In this document: positions 48,701 through 60,477 of the stretch, one piece after another
How the letters are laid out: every line of letters starts with the position of its first letter
How positions within the stretch are numbered: position 1 is the stretch's first letter
Origin: Pyrus communis
Taxonomy: Eukaryota; Streptophyta; Magnoliopsida; Rosales; Rosaceae
NCBI RefSeq assembly: GCF_963583255.1
Contig: NC_084805.1
Coordinates: forward strand, 3,117,060-3,181,059
DNA length: 64,000 nt
Direction of reading: 5' to 3'
The notes under the pieces: model-generated
What the model was told of the DNA's origin: nothing
Databases searched by the model: none
What the model saw: the letters and a program-made list of their open reading frames with translations, nothing else
Translations under genes and position numbers: made by a program

Positions 48701-50118
48701 GTATTTCTTTTCTGTGATATGAAACTCATACTACAAACAATATCAACCACGCAAATTACGCAAGAAAGACTAGAATTAACGACTTTTGGATGTTTTCTAG
48801 TAAAAAAAAATTATTAGAACGATGCCTTTTCAACGATGAATATAAAGAAAAACAATGAGAGTCTCTTTTGGAAGGTTCTATGGAATAAACAGTGCACGTG
48901 TTACATCTAAATCCCGATTACGTCATTCTTTGAATCATGTGATATTTTATGGATTTAGATTCTCTCATGAGTTTAAAAGGCTGAGCCTCCTGAGCAAAGC
49001 ATATGGGCCGTTGGATCAAAATTCAACGGCTACAAACAAGAGAATCCTTTAAAAGTTATAATAATTGTAGTCGTTTGATCAAAATCTAATGATCCGTATG
49101 TTTTGCTCAATAGACTTAGCCTCCTAAGCTCAAGAGAGGATCCAAATCCATATTCTATAACAAAAATGATGAGACCTGATAGTTCTGATGACTACTTAAC
49201 CACCAAACCATAAAGTATATACCAAAGTAACGTGGTGGTTGGAAAATAAATAAAATCTTTTCATTTTACATTCATTAAGTTATTTAGGCATATAAACTAA
49301 TCACTTCCATAATTTCAGATGTTCTCGAGTATTGTATTTCGGATTTACCTATATTAAAAATAAGATTTGGTAGGGTATATGCATTTATTTATTACATGCA
49401 TTATTTAATGGTCACATATGCAACTCAAAATGGAGAATATCATATTTAACCACAATTTTATGTGCCTAAAGTATATTAAGTAATTGCATGTATTGTGATC
49501 AATCCACAATTTTATGTGCCTAAAGTAACACGGTTATAACTAAATAATTAAAGAATTAATAGATATGAAACTAATGAAAGTACCTAGAATAACTGTTTCC
49601 TGTGCATCTGGTGTTGCAAATGGATAAGTGGTGCCGGCAGCCGGTAAAATAACAATTGCACCATGGACGGTGGCACGTGTCCAGTCACTATGAGCATGCC
49701 ACCATAATGTTCCTTCTTCACTAGAGAATATAACTTCGTATGTGAAGTTTGTTCCTGGTTGAATAGGGCACTGAGTGATGTTTTCAGGTCCATCGGACCA
49801 TGGATTTCTTGGGTTCTTCACTCCATGCCTGTACAAATTAAACAACAAATTGAGCAGTGAATTATGTGTTTACTTATAAAACAAAAACAAACCAAGCTAA
49901 AAGCCATATGCATATACAAATTCCTTTAGGAGGATGCACAACAATACACACATGCATTAAAGCTATTGGTGGGAACTCAAGTAACGTATACAAAAGTCAG
50001 AAGACACAAATTTAAGGTGTTCCTTCACATCCATTGCTTCAGTCTTTTTATTTTCTATCGAACAATATGTTTACATTAACTCGAGGGGAAATGAAATACT
50101 AATCAACTTACTATTTAC

Positions 50119-50165
<47 letters not shown>

Positions 50166-50981
50166 GAAAAAGAATGCTACTCAATGTTCATTAGCCTTAA
50201 TGAATCTAAATTAAAAACGCGCTTAGCTAGCTTAGCTGTCAATTATCACTATGATTTTTCCACCGAGCTTATTATTCATCATTCTTTTTCTTTTTTGGTA
50301 AGTATCCACCAAGCTAAGCTTTCTATCTTTCAACTACAATGACTCTTGGTCAATGTAAAAAAAAACAAGCACGCACTCACACACAGAGCTAGCCATGGGC
50401 TACGACTAGGGGAGGCTGCGAGAGAAGTTTACCAGTGAACGGTGACCCCGTAATTTCCTTGGTTGTGGACATTGATAAAAGCGGTGTCTCCTCTGTCAAC
50501 AGTGATGGTTGGTCCCGGAAGGGTTCCATTCACAGTTAAGATGCTCTTTGTGCTACAAAGCCTTGTAAAATTTGTTTCTTGCAGCTGCGAGATATCAGCA
50601 ACGAGCCAATAACACATTCACGATGAGTGAAATACCCAGAAAAGATCCGATGTTATATATTCATCACAAGAGTTGAAACCAAAAATAAAAAACGTTCCCA
50701 AATTACCATGCAGAAAATATGAAGTAAAGACATTTTTTTTTTTAAATACAACCACATATTTACAGTAAGGGTGAGACAATAGGGCAAATGATATTCGAAC
50801 TCAGCTTCTACTATAATCAAATATATGACCTCTCAAAATCAAGACAACAAGTTGGCATGCAGTATATGTAGCAAGCACTTACAACGAAATCATAATAGTG
50901 GATAGCGCCATTAGCCTTGCTCAGGAACATAAACCCTACAAGAACTAAGACCAGGAAACCCACGTTGTTACAGTTCCCCAT
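45744..50981 (-). CDS. Laccase B (multicopper oxidase, paralogue of laccase A)
   Basis: Exons 50981-50883, 50584-50433, 49828-49584, 47855-47730, 47370-46779, 46492-46137, 45883-45744, all GT-AG, each exactly the length of its laccase A counterpart, giving 569 aa with a signal peptide. Copper ligands match copy A: HWHG, HAHSDW, HPMHLHG and [12 protein letters not shown] with the axial Met. By hand I count about 53 differences (roughly 91% identity), most in exons 5 and 6, including R405W at the exon 5/6 junction and K447E nearby. The gene is intact and presumably encodes a secreted phenol oxidase. Its introns are shorter than in copy A (intron 4: 359 bp), so it may represent the less altered structure. 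Confidence 0.95.
48033..48197. mobile_element. hAT-type MITE in laccase B intron 3
   Basis: Inverted ends GAATAATGCTA / TAGCATTACCC flanked by TTTACGCA- and TTTACACA-like 8-bp sequences. Copy A at the same place (about 9570-9585) is uninterrupted, so this insertion postdates the duplication. Confidence 0.7.
48952..49152. mobile_element. MITE in laccase B intron 3
   Basis: About 200 bp; left GATTCTCTCATGAGTTTAAA...GGCTGAGCCTCCTGAGCAAA is matched in reverse at the right end (GAGGATCC...TTAGCCTCCTAAGC...TTTTGCTCA). It is not seen in copy A at this place. Confidence 0.7.
50120..50161. repeat. (TC)n microsatellite in laccase B intron 2
   Basis: An uninterrupted TC run of about 40 bp, absent from intron 2 of copy A. 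Confidence 0.97.
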
Positions 50982-51073
50982 TTTCAGATGTTTGTCTGTA
51001 AACTAACTTCCCACCCTGTGTCCTTCAGGTCGCCCTTGAGATGTTGTGCGAGTTGGATCTCCGCTCGACTGCA

Positions 51074-51080
51074 ATTTATA
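51074..51080 (-). promoter_or_regulatory. Laccase B TATA box
   Basis: TATAAAT on minus, about 95 bp from the ATG, in the same context as in copy A. Confidence 0.65.
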
Positions 51081-51344
51081 GAATAAGACTTCGTAGCAAT
51101 TAGTTGCTTCTTTGATTAGTAGACACGACTCCTTCCCACTTTTTTATTTTTCCACTTGATTGAACATATCACATTACGTACCTAACAAACAAAAAAATAA
51201 AAGAAAACCACAAACACATGAAAAACGAAGTATAAAATGACCTAAGGGAAAACATAGGTGCTGAATCAATGCAACTATGCTTTGTTGGTACTTCGTATAG
51301 GCACTAATACTTGAATTCCGCACAAAATATGTCATGTATGAGTA

Positions 51345-51520
51345 TGATTCTCTCCCCTCCTATTTTCATGCTCTTCTCTCTGCTCCTCTTATTTTGTATT
51401 TTTGTCTTGTTGTCTTTATAAAAAGATCAATATAAGATGTTAACGTGGCTTAATCGTAACAATTCAAGTATGAGGGAAGGAAAAGAAAGAAAGATTAGGA
51501 GGGAAGAAAATCCTCTTCCA
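51345..51520. mobile_element. MITE upstream of laccase B
   Basis: Starts GATTCTCTCCCCTCCTATTT and ends with the inverted AGGAGGGAAGAAAATCC. A reversed copy of the same family lies at 52420-52575 (sharing TTATAAAAAGATSAATATAA and GTCTTGTTG in reverse). Confidence 0.65.
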
Positions 51521-51546
51521 TTTTTCATATCAACCTAAAAGTGATA

Positions 51547-54117
51547 TGGCACACTAACAAGACTAACAATAGTCCAGTAAATGCCAAATCAAATAACTAG
51601 GATAGTGACAGGGTAAATACGTTACCCTGGTATTGCACGAAGAAGTTAATGATCCAAAACATCTTGTTTTTCCCTTTTTTTTTTTTGTTTTTCGTTCCAT
51701 TCCTTAGTACTTGCCTTTTGTAACGCGCTTTGTTCTTTTACATCTTATTATCTCTACTAATTAATAAAACACGTATTATCGATCAAAATTCTACGAAATT
51801 ACCAGTTTAACCATCTAATTAAAACAGAACATGAATAAGAAATATGAGGTGAAAATGTAATTTCACACAACCAAATTTTGTTTTTTTTTTCTTCAAAGCC
51901 TCACATACATGTGATGTTAAAATACCTCCAATATAAAAAATTAAAAAAAAATTAAAAAATTAAAAAAAAACCAAAAACAAAAACCTTCTACTCCCCCCAC
52001 GTTCTCTCTCTCCCTCTCTCCTTCTCATCTTCTAAAAAAATGTGTTCATACACATAAAATGTGTAGGTAAATGTTAGTTTACTTATAATTTTTATTCCTT
52101 TTTAATTTTTAAATATTTTTTATTTAAAAAAAAATTTAAGAAATAAAGGAAAAAACTAGCATCTACGTGGGTATTTTTGTTTTGTTAGTTTAGATTTTTT
52201 TTTAAAAAAAATTAAATTTTTTTATTTTAAAATCCTAATTAGAGGAGAGTATTTTGGAATAATGAATAATTCAACTTTTGTCTTCTGCCCTTCTATATAT
52301 ATGGACAATATTGTTTCAATCCTTGTAATATAATTTGTATACTTTTTTCAAGTGATGCTATAATATGGATTTAACACATTTTATTTATGAAGGTGTTGTT
52401 GAGAGCAGAAATCACGCGTTGGAGATCCTTCCCATCCTTCCTACTTGAACTGTTACGATTAAACTACGCTAACATCTTATATTCATCTTTTTATAAAAAC
52501 AACAAGACAAAAAACACAAAGTGAAAAGATAAGAAAGAAAAGGATGAAAATAGCACGGAAGAGAATCTTCCTCCATTTTCGATATCAACGTAAAAGTGAT
52601 ATGACACACTAACAAGACTAATAGGGGGCGTTTGTTGCGCCGGACTATCTCGGACTGGATTAGCTTAAAGGACTAAGCTGGACTGGCTTAGACTAGACTA
52701 AACTGGACTAACTTAGTGGAGCGTTTGGTGCAGTATTGGACTAAGAAGCTGGATAATAACAAATTCTAATATTATTTTATTTAATATATAAATTATTAAT
52801 ATTTTATTATGATCTTATCTTTTTCTCCATCTTTTCCTACCATTTCCGTCTCACTCTTTTCCTCTTCTCTCATCGTCCCACCCTCTCCCTCTTTTTTTCC
52901 TCTCACACCTCTCAATTCATGTCTCTTTCTCATTCCTAGTCAAACTCTTTATTGATTCCAGTCTCTATTTCTCTGTCCTCCCTCCCTCTCTAGCTATGCG
53001 TTGTTCGAACGGAACCTCACGGCTCCAATTTTCCCGAGGAGTTGCAGTTTGGCCAACCCTCATTAAATTGAATGAAGTTAGCACCGCCAAAAAATTCATC
53101 ACCATCCCTGGACCGAGATTTTAGCTTTGCATGCTCGAATTTGTCATGGATTTGAAGAAGCCCAAACAGGCCGAGACTTCCAGGCCATTTTCCGGCCACA
53201 TTCGACCACATGTTGACCTCGATTCAAGTAAAATCATAATCTTGTCACTCCCAGCTTCAATTTGGTATATTTTATATGAAAATTGGTTGTGAAATGGATC
53301 TGAAAGAGAGTCGGGAAGTTAATGATTGATCTAGGTGACCGGCGATGACGAGGAGTTTGTCGGGAGTGGTCATTGAGCATGACAAGGACGAGAAATAGAG
53401 GATAGTCTTAGCTAGTCCCATGGTTATTGGGGGGTATCACTAAGACCTCTTAGTGAAGGGTTTTGTCCATACTAGTCCCCTTTAGTCTCATTAATGTTAG
53501 TCCCAGCATGGAACAAACACAGTATTGGACTAATAGCTAGTCCAGTCCAGTCCAGTTCCAGTTAGTGAGGGCAAACAAACGCCCCCATAATACTCTAGTA
53601 AATGCCAAATCAAATAACTAGGATAGTGACAGGATAAATACGTTACCCTGCTATTGCACGAAGAAGTTAATGATCTAAGAACATATTTTTTTCCCCTTTT
53701 TTTTTTTTTTTTTCCCCATTCCTTAGTACTTGCCTTTTGTAACGCGCTTTGTTCTTTTACATCTTATTATTTATTTATAATTTTTATTCCTTTTTATTTT
53801 TTAAATATTTTTATTTAAAAAAAAAATTTAAGAAATAAAGGAAAAAACCTAGCCTCTAAGTGGGTAGTTTTGTTTTGTTAGTTTAGTTTTTTTTTTTTTT
53901 TTTAAATTAAATTGTTTTATTTTAAAATCCTAATTAGAGAAGAGTATTTTGGAATAATGAGTAATTCAACTTTTGTCTTCTGGCTTTCTATATATATGGA
54001 CAATATTGTTTCAATCATTGTAATATAATTTGTATACTTTTTTCAAGTGATGCTATAATATGGATTTAACACATTTTACGTATGAAGGTGTTGTTGAGAG
54101 CAGAAATCACACGTTGG
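51547..54117. repeat. Direct duplication (51547-52420 / 53590-54117) around a TIR element
   Basis: The two copies share CCAAATCAAATAACTAGGAT, TTGCACGAAGAAGTTAATGA, TTGCCTTTTGTAACGCGCTT and ATGCTATAATATGGATTTAA in the same order. The first copy additionally contains about 170 bp (51770-51960) and ends at the reversed MITE (52420). The stretch between holds a MITE and the TIR element 52624-53586. No gene is supported; block A has one copy of this sequence (about 13020-13720). Confidence 0.8.
52624..53586. mobile_element. TIR element, about 960 bp, PIF/Harbinger-like
   Basis: Ends GGGGGCGTTTGTTG and CAAACAAACGCCCCC are inverted. Inside both ends are many TCCAGTCC/GGACTGG/GACTAG boxes on opposite strands. 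Flanks CTAATA and ATAATA allow a 3-bp (ATA or TAA) target duplication, which suggests PIF/Harbinger, but this is tentative. Minus frame 53017-53211 has no recognised domain, so it is non-autonomous. Confidence 0.75.
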
Positions 54118-54742
54118 AGAAAGAATGGACATTGTATATTTGTATGTACTTACAAGTTTTTAGGCTATATAGCTACTCTCTATATTGCCAATGGATTGTG
54201 GTGAAACTCCAACTTTCATGTTGTTCTACGTGTGAAACCAAATGGTCACACATGCTTCACATCATCAAATTTGTTTTGTTCATGTGTTAGACTTAAAAAT
54301 CATCACACATTTGCAGGTGTAGAATATATATGTATCCTATATTGAGTAAAAAAAAAAAACCTTACGTGTACTTATAAATAATTAAAATACTCTCCATATT
54401 ATCAATTGATTTTATGATTAAACCCTAACTTTTCATGTGCATATTTGAGATTAATTTGAACAAGTTTGAATAGCGACCTGCTAATCCTTGGCTTGGACTG
54501 CAATGTAGCATGCATACATTCTTTTACCATGAAATCACGTGCTTCTTGATGAAGATCAATTTTGGCAGTTAACCTACTCCTTGGCTTGATTCGAGTCCAA
54601 AAATATATTCTCTCACACATATTACCTGCTCCATTAGCGTAATACATTAAACATTATAATTACATATCACGGTGTAGCGAAGCCAATTTCTTTAATGATA
54701 GGCGTGTGTGTCTATATATATATATGTGTGTGTGTGTGTGTG

Positions 54743-55720
54743 GAAGCCTTTAAAGGAAGGGATTCTCATTTTTTATAAAAATGGGGATTAGTTATCCTAC
54801 AACTCGAACTTTAACAATCCGAACAATCTATTTTTTCAAGTTGTACCTCATAGATCATCCTTGCAAAATATTAGCCAAATCGGAAATATTTAAGACATCT
54901 AATTGGATTCAAAGAAATGAACGAAAACTTTGTTATATAAGAAACAATGAAATTTGATCTTGATAATTAAATAAGCAAATGATTTCGGATTGAATTGAAT
55001 GTTTGCAAGGATCATCTATGAATCGAGACTTACAAAATAGACGGTTCGCATCGTTGAAATTCGATGTGAAGTGGGTCCCACACCTAATCCCCATTTTTTT
55101 CAAAAAATGGGGATCCCTTGCATAAAGGGTATATATATATATAGAGGAAGCCTTTAAGGGGAGGGATCCCCATTTTTCACAAAAAATGGGGACATCCTCT
55201 TGATCGTTATATTTGACTTTAATGAAATTATGTGGTTGAGATTCTATGGTTTGTGATTTAATCTCAACCACAGAATTTCATTAAAGCCAAATCTAATGGT
55301 CAAGAGGGTGTCCCCAATTTTTTTTTTAAAATGGGGATCCCTTCCCTTAAAGGCTTCCTATATATATATATATAGGAAGCCTTTAAGGGAAGAGATCCTC
55401 ATTTTTTTTTTATAAAAATGGGGATTAGTTGTGGAGTCCACAACACATCAAACTTTAACGATCCGAACCGTCTATTTTTCAAGTTGCACCTCATAGTTCA
55501 TCATTGCAAAGTATTAGCCAAATCGGAAACGTTTAAGACATCTAATTGAGTTCAAAGAAATTAACGAATACTTTCTTATATAAGAAATAATGAAATTTAA
55601 TCTTGATAATTAAATAGGCAAATTACTTCGGATTGAATTGAATTTTTGTAAGGATGATTTATGAAACGAGACTTACAAAATAGATGGTTCGTACGTGGGA
55701 AAAAAATACCTGTATATATA
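54743..55720. mobile_element. Cluster of three related MITEs in a GT/TA microsatellite
   Basis: Unit 1 (54743-55125) and unit 3 (55374-55700, right end lost) share ends GGAAGCCTTTAAAGGAAGGG and interior GTTGAATTGAAT...CGAGACTTACAAAATAGA. Unit 2 (55138-55372) has the same outer ends but a different body and is a nearly complete hairpin. TA runs separate the units. Block A has the uninterrupted microsatellite (14416-14445), so the cluster is private to copy B. Confidence 0.8.
55138..55372. repeat. Fold-back MITE, near-complete hairpin
   Basis: The left half is matched in reverse by the right half over roughly 110 bp per arm (GGATCCCCATTTT, CCTCTTGA, CTTTAATGAAATT, GTGGTTGAGATT on each arm) with a short loop. 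Confidence 0.85.
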
Positions 55721-55959
55721 TATATAATGCGTGTGTAATGCATTATATTAACACAACCAAGTCTTACAATAATCAGGGATATTACTAAAAGAATGTCTAT
55801 CATGAATTTAAAACTCAAAAATAGACGACTCTGGTTACGGCAGAAAATCATATATACCAGGTCAAGCACCGACAGTTTGGAATAACAACCATTTGGCCGG
55901 TTGTTATAGTTATTGCATTCAACCTAAAACTACTTAGTACTACTCAAGTCAAAAAGACC

Positions 55960-56205
55960 ATATTGTATTGTTTGTACTCGTCAGTTAAAGCATTTCCTCT
56001 TTGGCGCCAAATATTTGCCCGGCGAATCTTTTTATGGCCTACGAACTATGTTCGTCATCTAAGAACTTTTACTCAACCCATGTTGTTGACTTATTTTGCC
56101 TTACCACTGGCAATGTTCGTTGTGTAAGTGAAGGTTATCCGATGAAATTTTGTTCATTGCCTGAAACTTTGTAGGGCAACCTCAAATTTTTGGTAGTGAT
56201 GTATT
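55960..56205 (-). mobile_element. CACTA terminal fragment
   Basis: On minus it begins CACTACCAAAAATTTGAGG at 56205, then CCCTACAAAGTTTC and repeated TTCATCGG/AACGAACA motifs like subterminal repeats. The partner end is not visible, so this is a fragment or a deletion derivative. Confidence 0.65.
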
Positions 56206-57365
56206 TTTTTTAAGTTCAATACAATATCGTGCCAATTATCAAACACAAGTGACACAAAAAATGTACATGTACATAACCAAATGAGAGAAAAACCGAAAAG
56301 ATAAGTCAAGATTTTTTTGGCCTTCAGTTGTTTTATATTTTAATCCATATGGTGTATAATTTTTTTTCTAATGAATTATTCAAATATATACTTGATTAAG
56401 ATTGAACAAATTAAGGTTCTATATACCATAAGATTGGAGGAATCAGTTTTATATATGCCCTATTACCTATATTGAGTACAAATGGAGAAAATAAAATAGA
56501 ATTTTATACACGTGCGCATACCGCGCTGTAATTAGAAATGGTTTTTCACACGCACATGAGCGCGTGCAGAAAAACGTGTGCATGTAGAAATGTTAGTATT
56601 TATAAATACAAATGCAGTAAACTCATAGTGGGCTTCATGAATTGAATCAAATGGACCTTTTTAACTAAGTGGTAGAGTCATGTATAATGATCAAAACTGT
56701 TCATTTTGAGGTCATCCTTAAGGCTATATTTGGATGAAATATTTTCAAGCTTTAAGGGATTGATGTCAAGTTATGAAGCAGTGGATCATAAAATGTTATA
56801 TAGAGGAGATTAGAAAAACCCTCATGACTCATGAGCGAGTTACAAAAGCATGTAAGAGAAATTTGTAGATGCCAATTAGGGATTAGAAAATCCCTCTCAT
56901 ATGCTTATGTAATGCTTATGAAAGGTTTTTCTAATCCCTTATATGTTGCATTTTCTGGTTTATTCCTTAATAATATGGCATCTATCCCTTGAAACTTGAA
57001 AATCCTCATCCAAACATAACTATAGGATTCGTAAAGAACAAACTATATTGAGAATCATTTAGTTATTTGGTTAGCAATGCACACTATTTGGATCATCTAT
57101 TTATTAGTTAACCGTACTAAATGATTACCTATTTTGTATTATTTCCTTTTTTCGCATAAATGAGCCTTAAAGAGTGAAACTCGCATTGTGAAAAGAATGA
57201 ATCTTATATTTGTTTGTGTTTTTAAGTAGTTAGGCTACTTTTAATATTATCAATTATTTTTATGATAGAACCCCAATTTCTTTTATAATATCAAAGCATA
57301 TTGATCATGTGTAAATTCCAACAACCACATGTATTCTACGACACCTAATTTGTGTTGTCCACATA
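56206..57365. other. Block B private sequence with a MITE and no gene
   Basis: Contains a MITE at about 56711-57025 with inverted ends (TATATTTGGATGAAATATTT / reverse of GAAAATCCTCATCCAAACAT, and CTTTAAGGGATTGATG on the inner side). Near 56510-56580 are CACGTGCGCA / TGAGCGCGTGC phrases. No coding region seen. Confidence 0.55.
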
Positions 57366-57386
57366 TTAGGGTTCAATATTCACCAC

Positions 57387-57394
57387 ATGTGAAT
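57387..57394. other. Empty target site of the block A hAT insertion
   Basis: A single ATGTGAAT, with flanks matching both sides of the hAT element in block A (TATTAGGGTT...CCAC before it, GAATATGAAT after it). Confidence 0.88.
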
Positions 57395-58197
57395 GGGCAT
57401 GTTGAGAATATGAATCTCACATCGAAAAAGGAAGAGACCTAGCATGTACACAAAAGAAGTTAGGCTATTTCCCATCTAGTCAACTAGTTTAAGATGAAGC
57501 GTCAACTTTTTTCAAATAATAGCGAGTCATATGATTTTATGGTATTGTCTAAAATATAGTAACTGGTACCCTTTATTTAAAAAGGGTAAGTAATCCCTTT
57601 ATTTTAATAAAATTATTAAGGGGCCTCATGCAATTTCCAATTATCAGTATTCACTTTTTAGGCTCCATACCTTCACGTTGGATGGTGTCACTACCAGGGA
57701 CAGAGCAAGAGATTTTTTTGAATGAAAGCATCCTAAAACAACAAAATAATATTAAAAAGTGCATACGCAGTATATATATTAAACGAAATATTTATATGTT
57801 AATCCATAATGTTTTGTGTGCAATGGTACTTTACAATTTTCGTCCATTTGCATAATGTTTTAAGAACAGTCCAATGTTACTAAATATCTCTTTCCCTTTA
57901 TGTAACCATGTTATAGTTCAATTAGACAGAGAATTCATCACAATCCATATGGCTAATTTTTATTTATTTTGAGTTTCATCTTGATAGCTACCAATTAACG
58001 TATAGCTTAACACAGAGATGCATTAAACAAAGAATTATCAAGAGAAATGAAATGATATCCACACACCTCTTTTATCCTTCTAGGCACACATTTGTTTATT
58101 TTTTGTTCATTGATTTTCCTTTAATTTATTCAATCTAGTGGCTAGATATATAGGGAGAGAAGATGGGTGTGTGAAAATCGTTTTCTTTAAAAAAAAA

Positions 58198-59341
58198 GGC
58201 CAAATCGGATAAATGATCATCGTGGTGATAAGGTAATCGGAAGATGGTCCCCATGGTAAGAAAATTATTGTTTAAACCCTCGTGGTGTTAGTCCGTTAGC
58301 AAATTTGATCAAAAAGTGATTTTTCGTTAAATGTCCGTTAAATACAGGGGTAAAAATGAACACCTCCTTCCTTGTCTCTCTGCTCTCTCTCTCTTTGGAA
58401 TTTGTATTTTCTTGCCTGAGGCCATCATTGGCAGCAGCCAGAACTTGAGGTTCTTCAAATGATTGTGAGCACTTGAGCTTCTTCGGAATTTGACAGCAGC
58501 TGTTGATCTACTCTGACTTCTGTCACTAAACGAGATTGAGGGGCTGAAGAGTGGCCAAGAACGAATGCTTGCCGCTTGCTGGATTAGTAGAGTTCTGATT
58601 TGGATTGGGCCAGACTCCAGAGTTTTGAAATTGGATAAAAAGTTTTATTAGCTTGGAATTTTGAATTCTTACTGATCATATTCAACAATGTCCTGTCTAG
58701 GCTAAAAAGTTTGTAACCTGTAGTGAAAAGCGGCTACCTTGATTATGCTTTGAATTTCAAATACTAGATTGGTTATGCTTTGAATTTCAAGTACTAGATG
58801 TCACCTCCGGCTAATGCACATTGCGTATGTATGACACGAGATTTGAATTTCTAATTGCATAAATATATCAAGTTTATAAACCATCATTTTCATTCTTCAC
58901 TCTTTCGAAGATTTCTTTTCAAATCTGGAATTAGAACCTGATATATGTATGCATCCATAGTTTCTAAAACTGTATTTCTCCGGCTAGAGGATTTGGTCTC
59001 TTCTCTTATTCCTCTATCTGCTTGATTGCTAGGGTAAAAAAAATAGAAAAGGTTGGCTGCATCAAGGATGGGAATTGGCCGGTTAGAAAACCCACGAAAT
59101 GGTTGGAGATAGACAGATAGGAGAGAAGATGAATATACAAATTACAGAGATTAAAAGAGAGTGAATAAAAAGAAAGAGTGAGATAAAATACATTTTTATC
59201 CCTACATTTAATAGAAAAATCACTTTTGAACTAAATTTGGTAATGGACTAACACTACAAGGGTTTAAATCCTAATTTTTTTACCATGGGACCTATCTTCC
59301 GATTACCTTATCACCACAATGACCATTTATCCGATTAAGCC
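58198..59341. mobile_element. MULE-like element in a poly-A target
   Basis: Inverted arms of roughly 150 bp: GGCCAAATCGGATAAATGAT and the reverse of its right counterpart GGCTTAATCGGATAAATGGT, both followed by GGTGATAAGGTAATCGGAAG. A-runs flank it (nine A at 58189-58197 and a long run after 59341), consistent with a 9-bp duplication of A residues. The interior (58370-58700) is less AT-rich but no captured gene was recognised. No transposase. Confidence 0.8.
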
Positions 59342-60000
59342 AAAAAAAAAAAAAAAAAAAAAAAACAATCAACATTGATAAATCAAAACCATGTTAAGGT
59401 CCAATAAATAGTATGCACAAGCAAGAAGAAGAAAAACAACCAATAAAGCAAGTAAACAAAAATAATACTTTAAATTAAGTAGAATAAAATCAGGTAGATT
59501 ATGCTTAATTTCTAGTACATATGGCATAATGGGTGGGGTACCGTTGGCAAAATGTTTTCATTAGAATGGGTTATTAGGTGGCCTTTTAGTTGGTTGAATT
59601 TTTTTTTTTTTTTTTTTGGGCATACCATGTGAGTATAGGCATCCGTCACCAATGAGCCCGTGGTGCCTCCGTCCTTGATGACAACATGACTTAACATTTA
59701 ATTTTTGAATTACAAGAAATGTAATGTTAGACTACAACTGTTAGACGATGTTGTCAAATATTACATGTAATGGTAAGATTATAGTCAATAATACGCCATG
59801 TATGTTTCAGCTGTGAATATCATATTACATTATCTGTTATGTGTGGACTAATTACATTACACAATCATCCTTCAAATTAATACCAGTACATTTTTCCTCA
59901 AGTGGACTGATCCCAAATCCTTATAATTTCCAAACCACTTCACAGAATGGTAAATGAAATAAAATAAAATTATTTACACGAGGATGTATCTAGCCATTCC

Positions 60001-60396
60001 CTTGAAAAATTGGGACATGATAAAGATTACATGAAATATTCGTGCTCTTAAGGCTGCAGCAGCCACACGCTTGGCTGATTTTCTGGTCCTATTGCAATAT
60101 TTTGTGTGCGCCAATGGAGAGCAAGCATTAGTCAATGTTCCTTAGACTCTTAATAAGTAAGCTTTTGAGGTTGACGTTGCTGATGGTGGGGAGTCACCCT
60201 TGAAAAATTGGGACATGAAAAAGATTACATGAAATATTCGTGCTCTTAAGGCTGCAGCAGCCACACGCTTGGCTGATTTTCTGGTCCTATTGCAATATTT
60301 TGTGTGTGCCAATGCAGCGCAAGCATTAGTCAATGTTCCTTAGACTCTTAATAAGTAAGCTTTTGAGGTTGACGTTGCTGATGGTGGGGAGTCCGT
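60001..60396. repeat. 198-bp tandem duplication
   Basis: Two direct copies (60001-60198, 60199-60396) starting CTTGAAAAATTGGGACATGA with only a few differences. Block A has one copy (from about 22334). The minus frame 60142-60333 is within it and has no known domain. Confidence 0.93.
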
Positions 60397-60477
60397 GACT
60401 CATCTTTTGACACTGCATTTCCTAAATTTGATTTGTTTTTCTCCGAGCCGCCTTGACAAATCTGCCCAGAACTGAAC

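Noticed and set aside
60142..60333. 63-codon minus frame conserved in part at 22306-22614
   Set aside because: No domain, and it lies in a tandemly duplicated non-coding stretch; similarity follows from block duplication.
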